DNA from: DATBLE01 sp036555585
GTDB taxonomy: Bacteria > Actinomycetota > Thermoleophilia > Gaiellales > Gaiellaceae
Direction of reading: 5' to 3'
NCBI GenBank assembly: GCA_036555585.1
Contig: DATBLE010000002.1
Location: forward strand, 62,001 to 126,000
Length of the DNA stretch: 64,000 nt
Part shown: in pieces, positions 24,875-33,139 of the stretch
Numbering within the stretch: the first letter of the stretch is position 1
How the letters are laid out: each line of letters begins with the position of its first letter
The notes under the pieces: model-generated
Database searches by the model: none
What the model was told of the DNA's origin: nothing
What the model saw: the letters and a program-made list of their open reading frames with translations, nothing else
Made by a program: the position numbers and the translations under genes

Positions 24875-24922
24875 ATGGCTGACCGGCAATTCCACGCAGC
24901 GAATTCCCGGTCAGCCATCTAG
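24871..24922. terminator. long inverted repeat between convergent genes (bidirectional terminator or REP)
   Basis: The arms 24871-24892 and 24901-24922 match over 22 nt with one mismatch (CTAGATGGCTGACCGG pairs with CCGGTCAGCCATCTAG), with an 8-nt loop. Both flanking stop codons, TAG on each strand, lie within the arms. It has no U tract on either side. A stem this long and symmetric would stop transcription from both sides, but it could also be a REP-type element. Confidence 0.75.
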
Positions 24923-25863
24923 AGCTCGCGGTCGATCGTGTAGAGCGGGCGGCCGGAGACGTCCCGCTGGATGCGACCGAGGTACTCCCCGACCAGGGCG
25001 AGGATGAACCCCTGGACGCCGAGCACGAAGAGGATGGCGACGCCGCCGAACAGCGGGCCCGGGAAGTTCGAGCGGTCGATCCAGTACACGATCCCCCAGC
25101 AGCCGAGCGCGAACGCGCCGAGCGTGCAGACCGTGCCGAGCGCGAGCCCGATCCACTGGATCGGCTGCGGCCAGAAGCCGGCGAGGACGCTCAGCGCCGT
25201 GCGGACGAGCCGGAGGGGGGAGTAGCGGGACGAGTCGGCGCGGGCGGCGTGGCCCACGTCCACCTCGACGACGCTGGCTCCGGTCGAGAGGACGAGCGCC
25301 TTCGTGAACTTCTGCTTGCCGATCGCGCCGAGCACCGGCTCCACCGCCTCGCGCCGGTAGGCGTTGAACGCGCAGCCGAAGTCGGAGATGTCGACCCGGG
25401 TGAAGCGCCTGAGCATCCCGTTGATCAGGCGTGACGGGAGCGTCCGCCCCCAGGAGTCGCGGCGCGCGGCGCGGCGACCGCTGGCGACGTCGTAGCCCGA
25501 CTCGACCGCGGCGACCAGCTTCGGCAGGTCCTCCGGCGGGTTCTGGAGGTCGCTGTCCATCGTCGCCACGATCGCGCCGCGCGCGCGGACGAGCCCGGCG
25601 TGCATCGCCGGGTGCTGGCCGAAGTTGCGCTTCAGCTTCACGCCGTGGACGCGGGCGTCCCCGGCGTGGAACCGCTCGACCAGCTCGAACGAGCTGTCGG
25701 TGGAGCCGTCGTCGACGAAGATCAGCTCGTAGTCGCGCCCCTCGAGAGCGGAGGTCGTCCGGCGGTACAGCTCCTCGAGCGAGCCCGCCTCGTCGAACAC
25801 GGTGACGACAACCGAGAGCTCCGGCTGGGGTGGCGCCTCCTCGACCGGAACGGGCCTGGCCAT
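24919..25863 (-). CDS. polyprenyl-phosphate glycosyltransferase, GT2 (GtrB/ArnC-like)
   Basis: A 314-residue protein. A GT-A domain carries VDDGSTDSS and DSDLQNPPEDLPKL, the dolichol/undecaprenyl-phosphate transferase signature. Two hydrophobic helices follow near 235-300, with FGGVAILFVLGVQGFILALVGEYLGR between and after them. It would make undecaprenyl-phosphate-sugar, a donor for GT-C enzymes outside the membrane such as the protein at 16934-18982. It is convergent with the methyltransferase and upstream of it lies the REP-like palindrome. Confidence 0.88.
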   Translation of the reverse strand: MARPVPVEEAPPQPELSVVVTVFDEAGSLEELYRRTTSALEGRDYELIFVDDGSTDSSFELVERFHAGDARVHGVKLKRNFGQHPAMHAGLVRARGAIVATMDSDLQNPPEDLPKLVAAVESGYDVASGRRAARRDSWGRTLPSRLINGMLRRFTRVDISDFGCAFNAYRREAVEPVLGAIGKQKFTKALVLSTGASVVEVDVGHAARADSSRYSPLRLVRTALSVLAGFWPQPIQWIGLALGTVCTLGAFALGCWGIVYWIDRSNFPGPLFGGVAILFVLGVQGFILALVGEYLGRIQRDVSGRPLYTIDREL

Positions 25864-25893
25864 GCGGCGGACACTAGCGCCGAACCCCCCTCC

Positions 25894-25923
25894 AGGGACA
25901 GACCCCGGGAGGGGTCTGTCCCT
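25894..25923. repeat. intergenic REP-like palindrome
   Basis: AGGGACAGACCCC (25894-25906) and GGGGTCTGTCCCT (25911-25923) form a perfect 13-bp stem with a GGGA loop. It fills most of the 78-nt gap between the GT2 and MFS genes and has the same core as the elements at 18644 and 63857. Confidence 0.88.
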
Positions 25924-25941
25924 ACAGGAAACGTCACGAAG

Positions 25942-27363
25942 CTAGGCGGCCTCTTCCAGTGCGGGCCGCAGGACCTCGACCTCGGCGGGCCGGGCGCGAC
26001 GCGGAATCGCGAGGGCGGCGACCGCGGCGAGCGCGACCACGACCGCGCCGACCCAGATCGCCGGCGTCAGCCCGTCGACGAACGACGCGCCGCTGTCGTA
26101 GCCGCCGTGGTGCGCGAAGATCGAGGCGAGCACCGCGACGCCGAAGACGCCGCCCAGCTCGCGGATCGCGTTGTTCGCCCCGGACGCCTGTCCCTCTTCC
26201 TCCGGCCGCACCGAGGAGAGGACGAGGTTGGCGACGGGCGCGAAGAAGAGCGCCATGCCGATGCCGGAGAGCACGAACGGCACGACGAGGTCGGCATAGG
26301 GGGTGGTCGGCGTCGAGACGGCGGCGATCCAGCCGAGCCCGACCGCCTGGAGTGCGAGCCCCGTCGCGATGATCCTCCGGCCGCCGATCCGGTCGGACAG
26401 CGCACCGGCGATCGGCGCGACGAAGATCGGCATCGCCGTCCAGGGCAGGATCCGCAGGCCCGAGCCGAACGGCGAGTAGCCCTGCACGGTCTGGAAGAAC
26501 TGCGCGAGCAGGAAGATCGACCCGAACATCCCGAAGAACATCAGGAGCGACGCAAGGTTCGTCATCGCGAACGTGCGGTTCCGGAAGAAGCGCATCGGCA
26601 GCATCGGGGACGCTGTCCGCAGCTCCCAGAGCACGAAGCCGGCCAGGACGGCGGCACCCCCGGCCAGCGAGAGCACGATCTCGGGGCTGGCCCAGCCCTG
26701 GCCGTTGCCGCGAACGAGACCCCAGACGATTCCCAGCAGGCCGGCGCTGGCGAGGCCGACGCCCGGCAGGTCGAGGCGACCCGAGGGGCCGTGCGTCTCG
26801 TCGAGCCGCCGCAGCGCGAGCGGGATCAGGACGAGCCCGACCGGGACGTTGATCCAGAAGATCCACTGCCAGGACAGCCCCGAGACGACCGCGCCGCCGA
26901 CGAGCGGGCCGAGCGCGACGGCGAGCCCGCCGATCCCGCCCCAGGCGCCGAGCGCGACCCCACGCTTCTCGGCCGGAACCGCCGCCGAGAGGATCGTCAG
27001 GGTGAGCGGCATCACGATTGCGCCGCCGGCGCCCTGGACCGCCCGCGCCGCGACGAGCACGCCCATCGAGGGCGCGAGCGCCGCGGCCGCCGAGGCGACG
27101 GTGAAGATCCCGAGCCCGACGGCGAACATCCGCCGGCGCCCGAAGCGGTCGCCGAGCGCGGCGCCGGTCAGGAGGAGGACGGCGAAAGTCAGGGTGTAGG
27201 CGTTGACCGTCCACTCGAGACCCTCGAGGCTCGCGTGCAGGTCCGTGCGGATCACGGGTAGTGCGGTCGTGACGACCAGGTTGTCCAGGGTGACCATGAC
27301 GAGCGCGAGCGACGTGGCCGCGAACGTCCACAGCATCCGGCTCCTCGGGCTTCCTCCCTTCAT
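25942..27363 (-). CDS. MFS drug efflux transporter, DHA2 (EmrB/QacA-like)
   Basis: A 473-residue protein with 14 hydrophobic helices. The motif GDRFGRRR follows helix 2, the antiporter motif-C-like GPLVGGAVV is in helix 5, and WRWIF-type FWINVPVG comes after it. It would export drugs or other amphiphiles with proton antiport. A good ribosome-binding site (AAAGGAG) precedes ATG. It is downstream of the TetR gene on the same strand, with a 56-nt gap holding a TGAGTA...TACTCA operator-like site, so TetR control is likely. Confidence 0.88.
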   Translation of the reverse strand: MKGGSPRSRMLWTFAATSLALVMVTLDNLVVTTALPVIRTDLHASLEGLEWTVNAYTLTFAVLLLTGAALGDRFGRRRMFAVGLGIFTVASAAAALAPSMGVLVAARAVQGAGGAIVMPLTLTILSAAVPAEKRGVALGAWGGIGGLAVALGPLVGGAVVSGLSWQWIFWINVPVGLVLIPLALRRLDETHGPSGRLDLPGVGLASAGLLGIVWGLVRGNGQGWASPEIVLSLAGGAAVLAGFVLWELRTASPMLPMRFFRNRTFAMTNLASLLMFFGMFGSIFLLAQFFQTVQGYSPFGSGLRILPWTAMPIFVAPIAGALSDRIGGRRIIATGLALQAVGLGWIAAVSTPTTPYADLVVPFVLSGIGMALFFAPVANLVLSSVRPEEEGQASGANNAIRELGGVFGVAVLASIFAHHGGYDSGASFVDGLTPAIWVGAVVVALAAVAALAIPRRARPAEVEVLRPALEEAA

Positions 27364-27376
27364 CTCGACTCCTTTC

Positions 27377-27397
27377 TGAGTAGTGATTGCTTACTCA
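27377..27397. promoter_or_regulatory. candidate TetR operator at the MFS gene
   Basis: TGAGTAGTGATTGCTTACTCA is an imperfect palindrome lying just upstream of the MFS ribosome-binding site. Read on the minus strand it starts TGAGTAAGCAATCACT. That matches TGAGTGAGTGATAACT in front of the TetR gene at 12 of 16 positions. Confidence 0.6.
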
Positions 27398-27419
27398 CTT
27401 CGATGGCGAAAAAAAGACG

Positions 27420-27977
27420 TCAGGCGTCGTGGTCGGTGACGAACGACAGGAGCTTCCGGGCCCACGCCTCGTCGGCGTCGAGCAGGCCCATCGACGCGAC
27501 GACGTTGATCAGCATGCCCTTGGCGAAGAAGCGCGACAGCGTCTCCGTGCCGGCGCCCGAGGCGTGCTCGACGAAGTCCACGAGCGCGCCGTATCCCTTG
27601 CGGGCAGCCTCGCGGACGTCAGGGTCGTCGCACGCCGCGTAGGTCTGCATCTGGCCGCGCAGCCGGTTGGGATCGGAGCGGATCAGCTCGCCGTACGCCT
27701 TCCCCATCGCCGTCAGCGCCTCCTCGCCCGTCTTGCCCTCGGCCGCCTGGCGGAACGTCTCGAGCGTCTCGGCGAAGCAGCTCTCGACCGTGGCGAGGAA
27801 GAGGTCCTTCTTCGTGCGGAAGAGCCGGAAGAGGTACGGCTGCGAGATGCCGGCCCTGCGGGCGATCTCGTCGGTCGACGCGCCCGAGAGACCGTGCTCC
27901 GCGAACACCTCGCGGGCCGCCTCGAGCACGTCCTGGCGCCGCTCCTCGGCGCTCTTCCTTTCGGCTGCGGTTGCCAT
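27420..27977 (-). CDS. TetR family transcriptional regulator
   Basis: A 185-residue regulator. The N-terminal helix-turn-helix covers about residues 15-60, with AAREVFAEHGLSGASTDEIARRAGISQPYLFR-type spacing and FRTKKDLF after it. The C-terminal ligand domain is all-helical. It is transcribed toward the MFS pump and probably represses it and itself. ATG at 27977 is chosen over GTG at 28001 so that the operator-like site stays outside the coding region. A TAACTT -10 candidate (27988-27993) lies within that site. Confidence 0.87.
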   Translation of the reverse strand: MATAAERKSAEERRQDVLEAAREVFAEHGLSGASTDEIARRAGISQPYLFRLFRTKKDLFLATVESCFAETLETFRQAAEGKTGEEALTAMGKAYGELIRSDPNRLRGQMQTYAACDDPDVREAARKGYGALVDFVEHASGAGTETLSRFFAKGMLINVVASMGLLDADEAWARKLLSFVTDHDA

Positions 27978-27988
27978 CAGGCGTTGAA

Positions 27989-28004
27989 AGTTATCACTCA
28001 CTCA
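27989..28004. promoter_or_regulatory. candidate TetR operator at the TetR gene
   Basis: On the minus strand this reads TGAGTGAGTGATAACT, similar to the site in front of the MFS gene. It overlaps the stop codon of the upstream aminotransferase and a TAACTT -10 candidate, as expected for autoregulation. Confidence 0.5.
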
Positions 28005-29070
28005 CAACCGTGTCAAGGGCCGCTGCGACGCGGTCGAGCTCGGCCTCGGTGAGCCGCGTGTGGAGCGGCAGCGCCAGCGCCCGCTCGAAGCACGCATCGG
28101 CTCCGGGGAAGCTGCCCTGGTCGCGGTACGCGGCGAGCCGGTGGAGCGCGTACGTGCCGATCTGGCACTGGATTCCCTTCGCCCGCAGAGCGGCCATCGC
28201 CTCGTCGCGCCCGTCGAGCTGGATCACGTAGGCCTGCCAGCCGTGACGGTCGCCCTCGTCGGCGCCCGGCAGCCTCACCGGCAAGCCGGCGAGTCGCTCC
28301 GCGTAGCCGGCCGCGACGCGTTCGCGCGCGGCCAGCAGCTGCTCGAGCCGGCGCACCTGCGGGATCCCGACCGCGCAGAGGATGTCGGAGAGCCGGTAGT
28401 TGAACGCTCCCGCCGGCATGTCGTCGTACGCGTCCGAGGGGCTCCAGCCGTGGTGGCGCAGCGAACGGACCCGCTCGGCCAGCTCCGCGTCGTTCGTCGT
28501 CACCGCGCCGCCCTCGCCGGTGGTGACGATCTTGCGCGGGTGGAACGAGAGACAACCTGCCGCGCCGAGACCCCCGCAGGCCCGGCCCCGGCGCCGGGCT
28601 CCCAGCGCTCCGGCGGCGTCCTCGATCACCGGTACGCCCTCGGGCAGCTCCTCGAGCCGCGCGGGCCGGCCGAACAGATGGACGGGCATGATCGCCTTCG
28701 TCCGCGGCCTCACCTCGATCCTGGCCGGGTCGAGGTTGAAGGTGTCCGGGTCGACGTCGACCAGCACGGGCCTCGCCCCGGCGAGCGCGACCACGTTGGC
28801 GGTCGCGGGGAACGTGTACGCGGGGACGATCACCTCGTCGCCCGGCCCGATCCCGAGCGCGAGCACGGCCAGGTGGATCGCCGCGGTGCCGGACGAGACG
28901 GCGAGCGCGTGCTCGACCTCGCAGGCGCGGGCGAGCTCGTCCTCCAGCTCGGCCACCTTCGCGCCCATGGTCAGCATCCCGCTCTCCAGGACGGTGGCGA
29001 CCTCGGCGAGCTCGGCCTCGCCGGTGTCCGGCCTGGCTAGGCGGATGTCAGCTGCTTCTGGCGGTACCAC
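27994..29070 (-). CDS. DegT/DnrJ/EryC1 family sugar aminotransferase
   Basis: A 358-residue PLP aminotransferase. SSGTAAIHLAV near 60 and PVIEDAAGALGA near 147 are family motifs, and Lys180 in FHPRKIVTTGEGG is the Schiff-base lysine. It acts on an NDP-keto sugar, likely supplied by the NAD-dependent epimerase/dehydratase gene just upstream, which it overlaps by 34 nt. It is a second, diverged copy of the type encoded at 20809. GTG at 29070 is the only canonical start near the family N-terminus. Confidence 0.87.
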   Translation of the reverse strand: MVPPEAADIRLARPDTGEAELAEVATVLESGMLTMGAKVAELEDELARACEVEHALAVSSGTAAIHLAVLALGIGPGDEVIVPAYTFPATANVVALAGARPVLVDVDPDTFNLDPARIEVRPRTKAIMPVHLFGRPARLEELPEGVPVIEDAAGALGARRRGRACGGLGAAGCLSFHPRKIVTTGEGGAVTTNDAELAERVRSLRHHGWSPSDAYDDMPAGAFNYRLSDILCAVGIPQVRRLEQLLAARERVAAGYAERLAGLPVRLPGADEGDRHGWQAYVIQLDGRDEAMAALRAKGIQCQIGTYALHRLAAYRDQGSFPGADACFERALALPLHTRLTEAELDRVAAALDTVVSE

Positions 29071-30008
29071 GCGATCGTCTTCTCGAGGCCCTCGTCCAGC
29101 TCGACCCTCGCCTCGAAGCCGAGCAGCGATCTAGCCTTGTCCACGTTCGGGATCCGGAGCTCGACGTCGAGGTAGTGGAGCGGCTGGAACACCAGCTCGC
29201 CCGGGCAGCCCGAGAGCGCCTTGATCCGGCGGGCGAGGTCGAAGATCGTCACCGCCGAGCGCGCATTGCCGATGTTGAAGCTCTCCCCGACCGCGTTCGG
29301 ATGCTCCAGCGCCAGCAAGAGCCCGTCGACCATGTCGTCCACGTAGCACCAGGCCCGGATCTGCGAGCCGTCGCCGTGGATGGTCAGGTCGCGGCCGGCC
29401 AGCGCCGCCTCGATGAACGCGCGAATCGCGCCGCCGCCGATCTGGCCCGGCCCGTAGACGTTGAACGGCCTCACGGAGACGGTGGGGAGCCCGAGCTCCT
29501 GGTGGTAGGCGTGCGCCATGTGCTCGCCGGCCAGCTTCGAGACGGCGTACGTCCAGCGGGCCTCGCCGACCGAGCCCTGCGTGGTCGCGCTCGTCTCGTC
29601 CACCCGGAACGCGTACGTGCCGAAGACCTCGCTCGTCGAGAACTCGACCACCCGCTCGACCGTGTCCCTCGTCGCCACCGCCGCCTCGAGCGCGTTGTAG
29701 GTGCCGATCAGGTTCACGCGCATCGTCCGCACGGGGCTCTCGAGCACCGTATCGACCCCGGCGATCGCGGCTGCATGGACGACGTGGGTGGCTCCGCGGG
29801 CATGCTCGGCGAGCGCGTCCGCGTCGAGCACGTCCGCCTGCACGAAGGTGAAGTTGGCGTGGTCGGCGAGCTCCGTGCCGCCGAGGGCGTCGCGATGGAG
29901 GTTGTCCAGGGCGACGATCTCGTTCTCGTCGACCAGCCGCCGGGCCAGCGTCGTGCCGATGAAGCCCGCGCCGCCGGTGATCAGGATCCGCTTGTCGGTG
30001 AGCGCCAT
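29037..30008 (-). CDS. NAD-dependent NDP-sugar epimerase/dehydratase
   Basis: A 323-residue extended SDR. TGGAGFIG lies at 11-18, HAAAIAGV near 78, STSEVFG at 124-130 and Tyr154/Lys158 form the YXXXK pair. RPFNVYGPGQ follows. The STSEVFG loop resembles UDP-glucuronate decarboxylases and 4,6-dehydratases more than 4-epimerases. It would give a 4-keto sugar for the overlapping aminotransferase gene. Its ATG is divergent from an ATP-grasp gene, across a 55-nt intergenic region. Confidence 0.85.
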   Translation of the reverse strand: MALTDKRILITGGAGFIGTTLARRLVDENEIVALDNLHRDALGGTELADHANFTFVQADVLDADALAEHARGATHVVHAAAIAGVDTVLESPVRTMRVNLIGTYNALEAAVATRDTVERVVEFSTSEVFGTYAFRVDETSATTQGSVGEARWTYAVSKLAGEHMAHAYHQELGLPTVSVRPFNVYGPGQIGGGAIRAFIEAALAGRDLTIHGDGSQIRAWCYVDDMVDGLLLALEHPNAVGESFNIGNARSAVTIFDLARRIKALSGCPGELVFQPLHYLDVELRIPNVDKARSLLGFEARVELDEGLEKTIAWYRQKQLTSA

Positions 30009-30048
30009 TTCCGGGATCGAGTGTAGTGGCCGCCGTCGATCGGCTCTG

Positions 30049-30054
30049 TAGCAT
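30049..30054 (+). promoter_or_regulatory. -10 box (ATP-grasp gene)
   Basis: TAGCAT ends 9 nt before the ATG at 30064, with no ribosome-binding site in between. A leaderless or near-leaderless start is likely. Confidence 0.4.
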
Positions 30055-30063
30055 CGCGCGCGA

Positions 30064-31272
30064 ATGCAGACGGTCCTCTTCGTCGGCGCGGGGCGCCACC
30101 AGCGGCGGGCGATCCTGCGCGCGAAGGAGCTCGGGCTGAGGGTCGTCGCGGTCGACCGGAATCCGGAGGCGGCCGGGTTGCGCGAGGCAGACGCGGCCGA
30201 GGTCGTCGACTTCGCCGACGTCGCCGGGGTGGTCGACGTCGCCCGGAAGCACGCCGTGGACGGCGCGCTGACCGTCTCCGCCGACCGGGCCGTGCCGGTC
30301 GTGGCCGCGGTCGCGGAGGAGCTCGGGCTGCCGGGAATCGGCCGGCAGACCGCGCACCTGATGACGCACAAGGTGGCGATGCGGCGGAGGCTGGCCGAGA
30401 GCGGCGTGCCCCAACCGCAGTTCGCGGCGATCCGGGCCTGGCGCGAGGCCGCGGCCGCCGCAGACACCGTCGGCTTCCCGGCCGTGCTCAAGCCGGCCGA
30501 CTCCGGCGGCCAGCGCGGCCTCTTCCAGCTCCGCTCGTTCGACGACCTCGAGCGGCACTTCCACGCGGCGCTGGCCGAGTCGCCGACGGGCGAGACGATC
30601 CTCGAGGAGTTCACCGACGGCCTCGAGCTCAACGGCCTGGTGGTCGCCCGCGGCGGCGAGCCGTACGTGCTCCTGCTCTCCGACCGGCTGCGCCCCCAGG
30701 GCGAGGGTTTCGGCGTGGGCTGGATCCACTCGTACCCGTCCAGGCTCTTCGGCGACGCGCTCGAGGAGGCGCAGCGTGTCGCGCTGCGCGCGGTGCGGAC
30801 GCTGGGCCTGCGGGACGGGATCGCCTTTCCGCAGCTGATCGCCCGCGACGACGGGACGGCGCTGGTCGTCGAGGTGGCCGCCCGGATCCCCGGCGGGCAG
30901 ATGGCCGACCTCGCGTTCCACGCGCTCGGCGTCGATCTCGTCCCGATCGCGCTGGCGCAGGCGCTCGGCGAGGACGTGCCCGACGAGCTCGTCGTCCCCC
31001 GGATCTCGAGGCCGACCGCGATCCGGTTCCTGACCGCCCACCCCGGCCCGCTGCCGATCGGCACGGTGCGGCGGGTGGGCGACCTCGACCGCGTGCTCGC
31101 CGCGCCCGGCGTCGTCCAGGCCGACGTCTTCCTCCAGCAGGGCGAGGTGATCCGGCCGGTCCGCCTGGACGGGGACCGCCGTGGCTACGTGATCGCCTCC
31201 GGCGACACCAACGTCCAGGCGCTGGAGCGCGCGGAGTCGGCGGCGCGCCTGCTCTACGTGGAGACGGAGTAG
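30064..31272 (+). CDS. ATP-grasp ligase-like protein
   Basis: A 402-residue ATP-grasp protein. The N-terminal domain opens LFVGAGRHQRRAILRAKELG. The core has FPAVLKPADSGGQRGLFQL, ILEEFTDGLELNGLVV and LVVEVAARIPGGQMADL, so the ATP and metal sites are intact. It is a paralogue of the protein at 21920-23164: both share VVAVDRNPEAAGLR-type text and the same domain order. It is divergent from a dehydratase/aminotransferase pair, so it probably serves the same sugar-modification module, adding a carboxylate to an amine (inference). Confidence 0.82.
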   Translation: MQTVLFVGAGRHQRRAILRAKELGLRVVAVDRNPEAAGLREADAAEVVDFADVAGVVDVARKHAVDGALTVSADRAVPVVAAVAEELGLPGIGRQTAHLMTHKVAMRRRLAESGVPQPQFAAIRAWREAAAAADTVGFPAVLKPADSGGQRGLFQLRSFDDLERHFHAALAESPTGETILEEFTDGLELNGLVVARGGEPYVLLLSDRLRPQGEGFGVGWIHSYPSRLFGDALEEAQRVALRAVRTLGLRDGIAFPQLIARDDGTALVVEVAARIPGGQMADLAFHALGVDLVPIALAQALGEDVPDELVVPRISRPTAIRFLTAHPGPLPIGTVRRVGDLDRVLAAPGVVQADVFLQQGEVIRPVRLDGDRRGYVIASGDTNVQALERAESAARLLYVETE

Positions 31273-31309
31273 ACATCTTGCTGCGCAAGCTGGCTAGAAG
31301 GAGAGCGTC

Positions 31310-31945
31310 GTGACTTGCGGCTTCGACCTCGATCACTTCGTCGAGATCCTCCAGGCGGCTCGCGCCGGCGGCTACCGGTTCGCGTTCTTCGAGCCGCCGT
31401 TCGAGGCCGGGACGGTCATCCTCCGCCACGACGTCGACCTGTCCCTGGAGGCCGCCCTGCGGGTGGCGGAGCTGGAGGCCGAGGCCGGCGCGGCGGCCAC
31501 GTACTTCCTGATGCGGCGCAGCGAGTTCTACAACCTCGACTCGGCGTCGGGGGAGGCGGCGCTCGAGCGCCTGCGCGAGCTCGGCCATCGTGTCGGCGTG
31601 CACGCGATCTGGCCGCGCGTCGACCACGACGAGCGGCTCGACCCCGTGCTCGCCTGGCACAACCCCGACCCGGAGTACATGCGCGAGCCGGTCGAGGGCT
31701 TCGTCAACGCGATGGAGGCGCCGTGGGCGGACGTCTACCGCTCCGACTCGAACCAGCACTGGCGGCAGGGCTGCCCGCACGAGGAGCTCGCCGCGGGCGG
31801 TTTCGAGCGCCTGCAGCTGCTCACGCATCCCGAGATCTGGGCCTATCCCGGCTCGACGATGCGCCAGACGATGCTGGCGATGCTCGACGCCGAGCGCGAG
31901 CGCCGGCTCGAGCAACTGGCCGCCGATCGGATCGACCTCTCGTGA
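31310..31945 (+). CDS. polysaccharide deacetylase-like protein (NodB-homology, short)
   Basis: A 211-residue protein. The VILRHDVDLSLE motif near residue 40 matches the His-Asp entry of NodB/polysaccharide-deacetylase proteins, and a GVHAIWPR segment near 95 provides the other expected His region. It lacks a signal peptide, so it may act on a nucleotide- or lipid-linked sugar inside the cell. A good AAGGAG ribosome-binding site precedes GTG. It follows the ATP-grasp gene by 37 nt and probably shares its transcript. Confidence 0.7.
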   Translation: MTCGFDLDHFVEILQAARAGGYRFAFFEPPFEAGTVILRHDVDLSLEAALRVAELEAEAGAAATYFLMRRSEFYNLDSASGEAALERLRELGHRVGVHAIWPRVDHDERLDPVLAWHNPDPEYMREPVEGFVNAMEAPWADVYRSDSNQHWRQGCPHEELAAGGFERLQLLTHPEIWAYPGSTMRQTMLAMLDAERERRLEQLAADRIDLS

Positions 31946-31970
31946 CGACGCTCGCCTTCCGGCTCGCTCT

Positions 31971-31999
31971 CATGGGGGGAACAGCCGGTTCCCCCCATG
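31971..31999. terminator. stem-loop after the deacetylase-like gene
   Basis: CATGGGGGGAAC and GTTCCCCCCATG form a perfect 12-bp stem with a 5-nt loop in the 142-nt gap before the next ATP-grasp gene. No T run follows, so this is a factor-independent terminator only by shape. A REP-type element is the alternative. Confidence 0.6.
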
Positions 32000-32087
32000 G
32001 CCCCCCCTCCCCAACCCCGTTCGCACCTCAGGAGGCGCTCGGGTGCCGCGCCCGCCATGTCGGTCGCGGCGGCGGGATCATCCAGCG

Positions 32088-33131
32088 ATGGCTCTGAGTC
32101 AGCTGACCGTCCTCGTCTCAGCCTGCGGGGCGCCCGGGACCGCCGCCCTCGTGCGTGCGCTGCGCGAGAACGGCGAGCGCGAGGTCCGGATCGTCGGCAC
32201 CGACATGGACGAGCTCGCGATCGGCCGGCACCTGGCCGATTCGTTTCACCTGGTGCCGGCCGGGTCGGACCCCGGCTTCGCCCACGCGGTGCTCGAGGTC
32301 TGCCGGTCGGAGGGCGTCGACGCGGTGCTGCCCCAGTCGTCGTTCGACCTGCTCGGGCTGGCCGAGGCCAGGGAGCGGTTCGAGGGGATCGCCGTGCTCG
32401 TCTCCTCGCCCGAGGCGATCCGCCGCTCGAACGACAAGGCCGAGACCTACGAGCTGCTCGACCGGCTCGGCGTCCGCGGGCCGGCCTGGCGGCGCGTGTC
32501 CGGCGGCGAGGCGGTCGCCGCCGCGGCGCAGGAGCTCGGCTACCCCGGCGTCGACGTCTGCCTGAAGCCGGTGTTCTCGTCGGGGTCGCGCGGCTTCCGC
32601 GTCCTGTCGACCTCGGCCGACCGGCACGAGCAGCTGCTCGCCAACCGGCCCGGCGTCGCGGAGGTCCTCCGCCTCGAGGACTTGCTCGAGCTGCTCGGAG
32701 ACGATCCGACGGAGCTGCTCGTGATGGAGCTCGCGACCGGCAAGGAGCGGACGATCGACGGGATCGCCGTCGAGGGCCGGGTCGCGCTCGGCCACCCGAA
32801 GACCCGCGAGGCGATGCGGGCCGGGCTGGCGATGTACTTCGAGACGCTCGACGACCCCGGGCTGATGGAGACGGCCGGCACGATCGTCGCCGAGCTCCGC
32901 CTCGACCACTTCTTCAACATCCAGCTGGTCGGCGAGCACGTGATCGAGATCAACCCGCGCATCTCGACGGTCGTCTACCAGGAGGACCTCAACCTCCCCT
33001 ACCTCGGCGTGAAGCATGCGCTCGGCGAGCTCTCGGAGGACGGGCTCGGCGCGTTCGCGTCGCGGATCCGCCCGACGCGCCGGGCGCTCCGCTATTTCGA
33101 CCAGGTCGAGTGGGACGCGTTGGTACAGTGA
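32088..33131 (+). CDS. ATP-grasp protein, CarB-like
   Basis: About 347 residues. The N-terminal pre-ATP-grasp domain (VLVSACGAPGTAALVRAL) recalls carbamoyl-phosphate-synthase-like ATP-grasp proteins. The core has DVCLKPVFSSGSRGFRVL, LLVMELATGKERTIDGIA and HVIEINPRIST, which includes the metal-binding Glu and Asn. It is the third ATP-grasp gene in 11 kb. The product probably forms a C-N bond on a sugar or amino acid. Its stop makes a GTGA overlap with an upstream start option for the P-loop gene that follows. Confidence 0.82.
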   Translation: MALSQLTVLVSACGAPGTAALVRALRENGEREVRIVGTDMDELAIGRHLADSFHLVPAGSDPGFAHAVLEVCRSEGVDAVLPQSSFDLLGLAEARERFEGIAVLVSSPEAIRRSNDKAETYELLDRLGVRGPAWRRVSGGEAVAAAAQELGYPGVDVCLKPVFSSGSRGFRVLSTSADRHEQLLANRPGVAEVLRLEDLLELLGDDPTELLVMELATGKERTIDGIAVEGRVALGHPKTREAMRAGLAMYFETLDDPGLMETAGTIVAELRLDHFFNIQLVGEHVIEINPRISTVVYQEDLNLPYLGVKHALGELSEDGLGAFASRIRPTRRALRYFDQVEWDALVQ

Positions 33132-33139
33132 CCCGGTCC

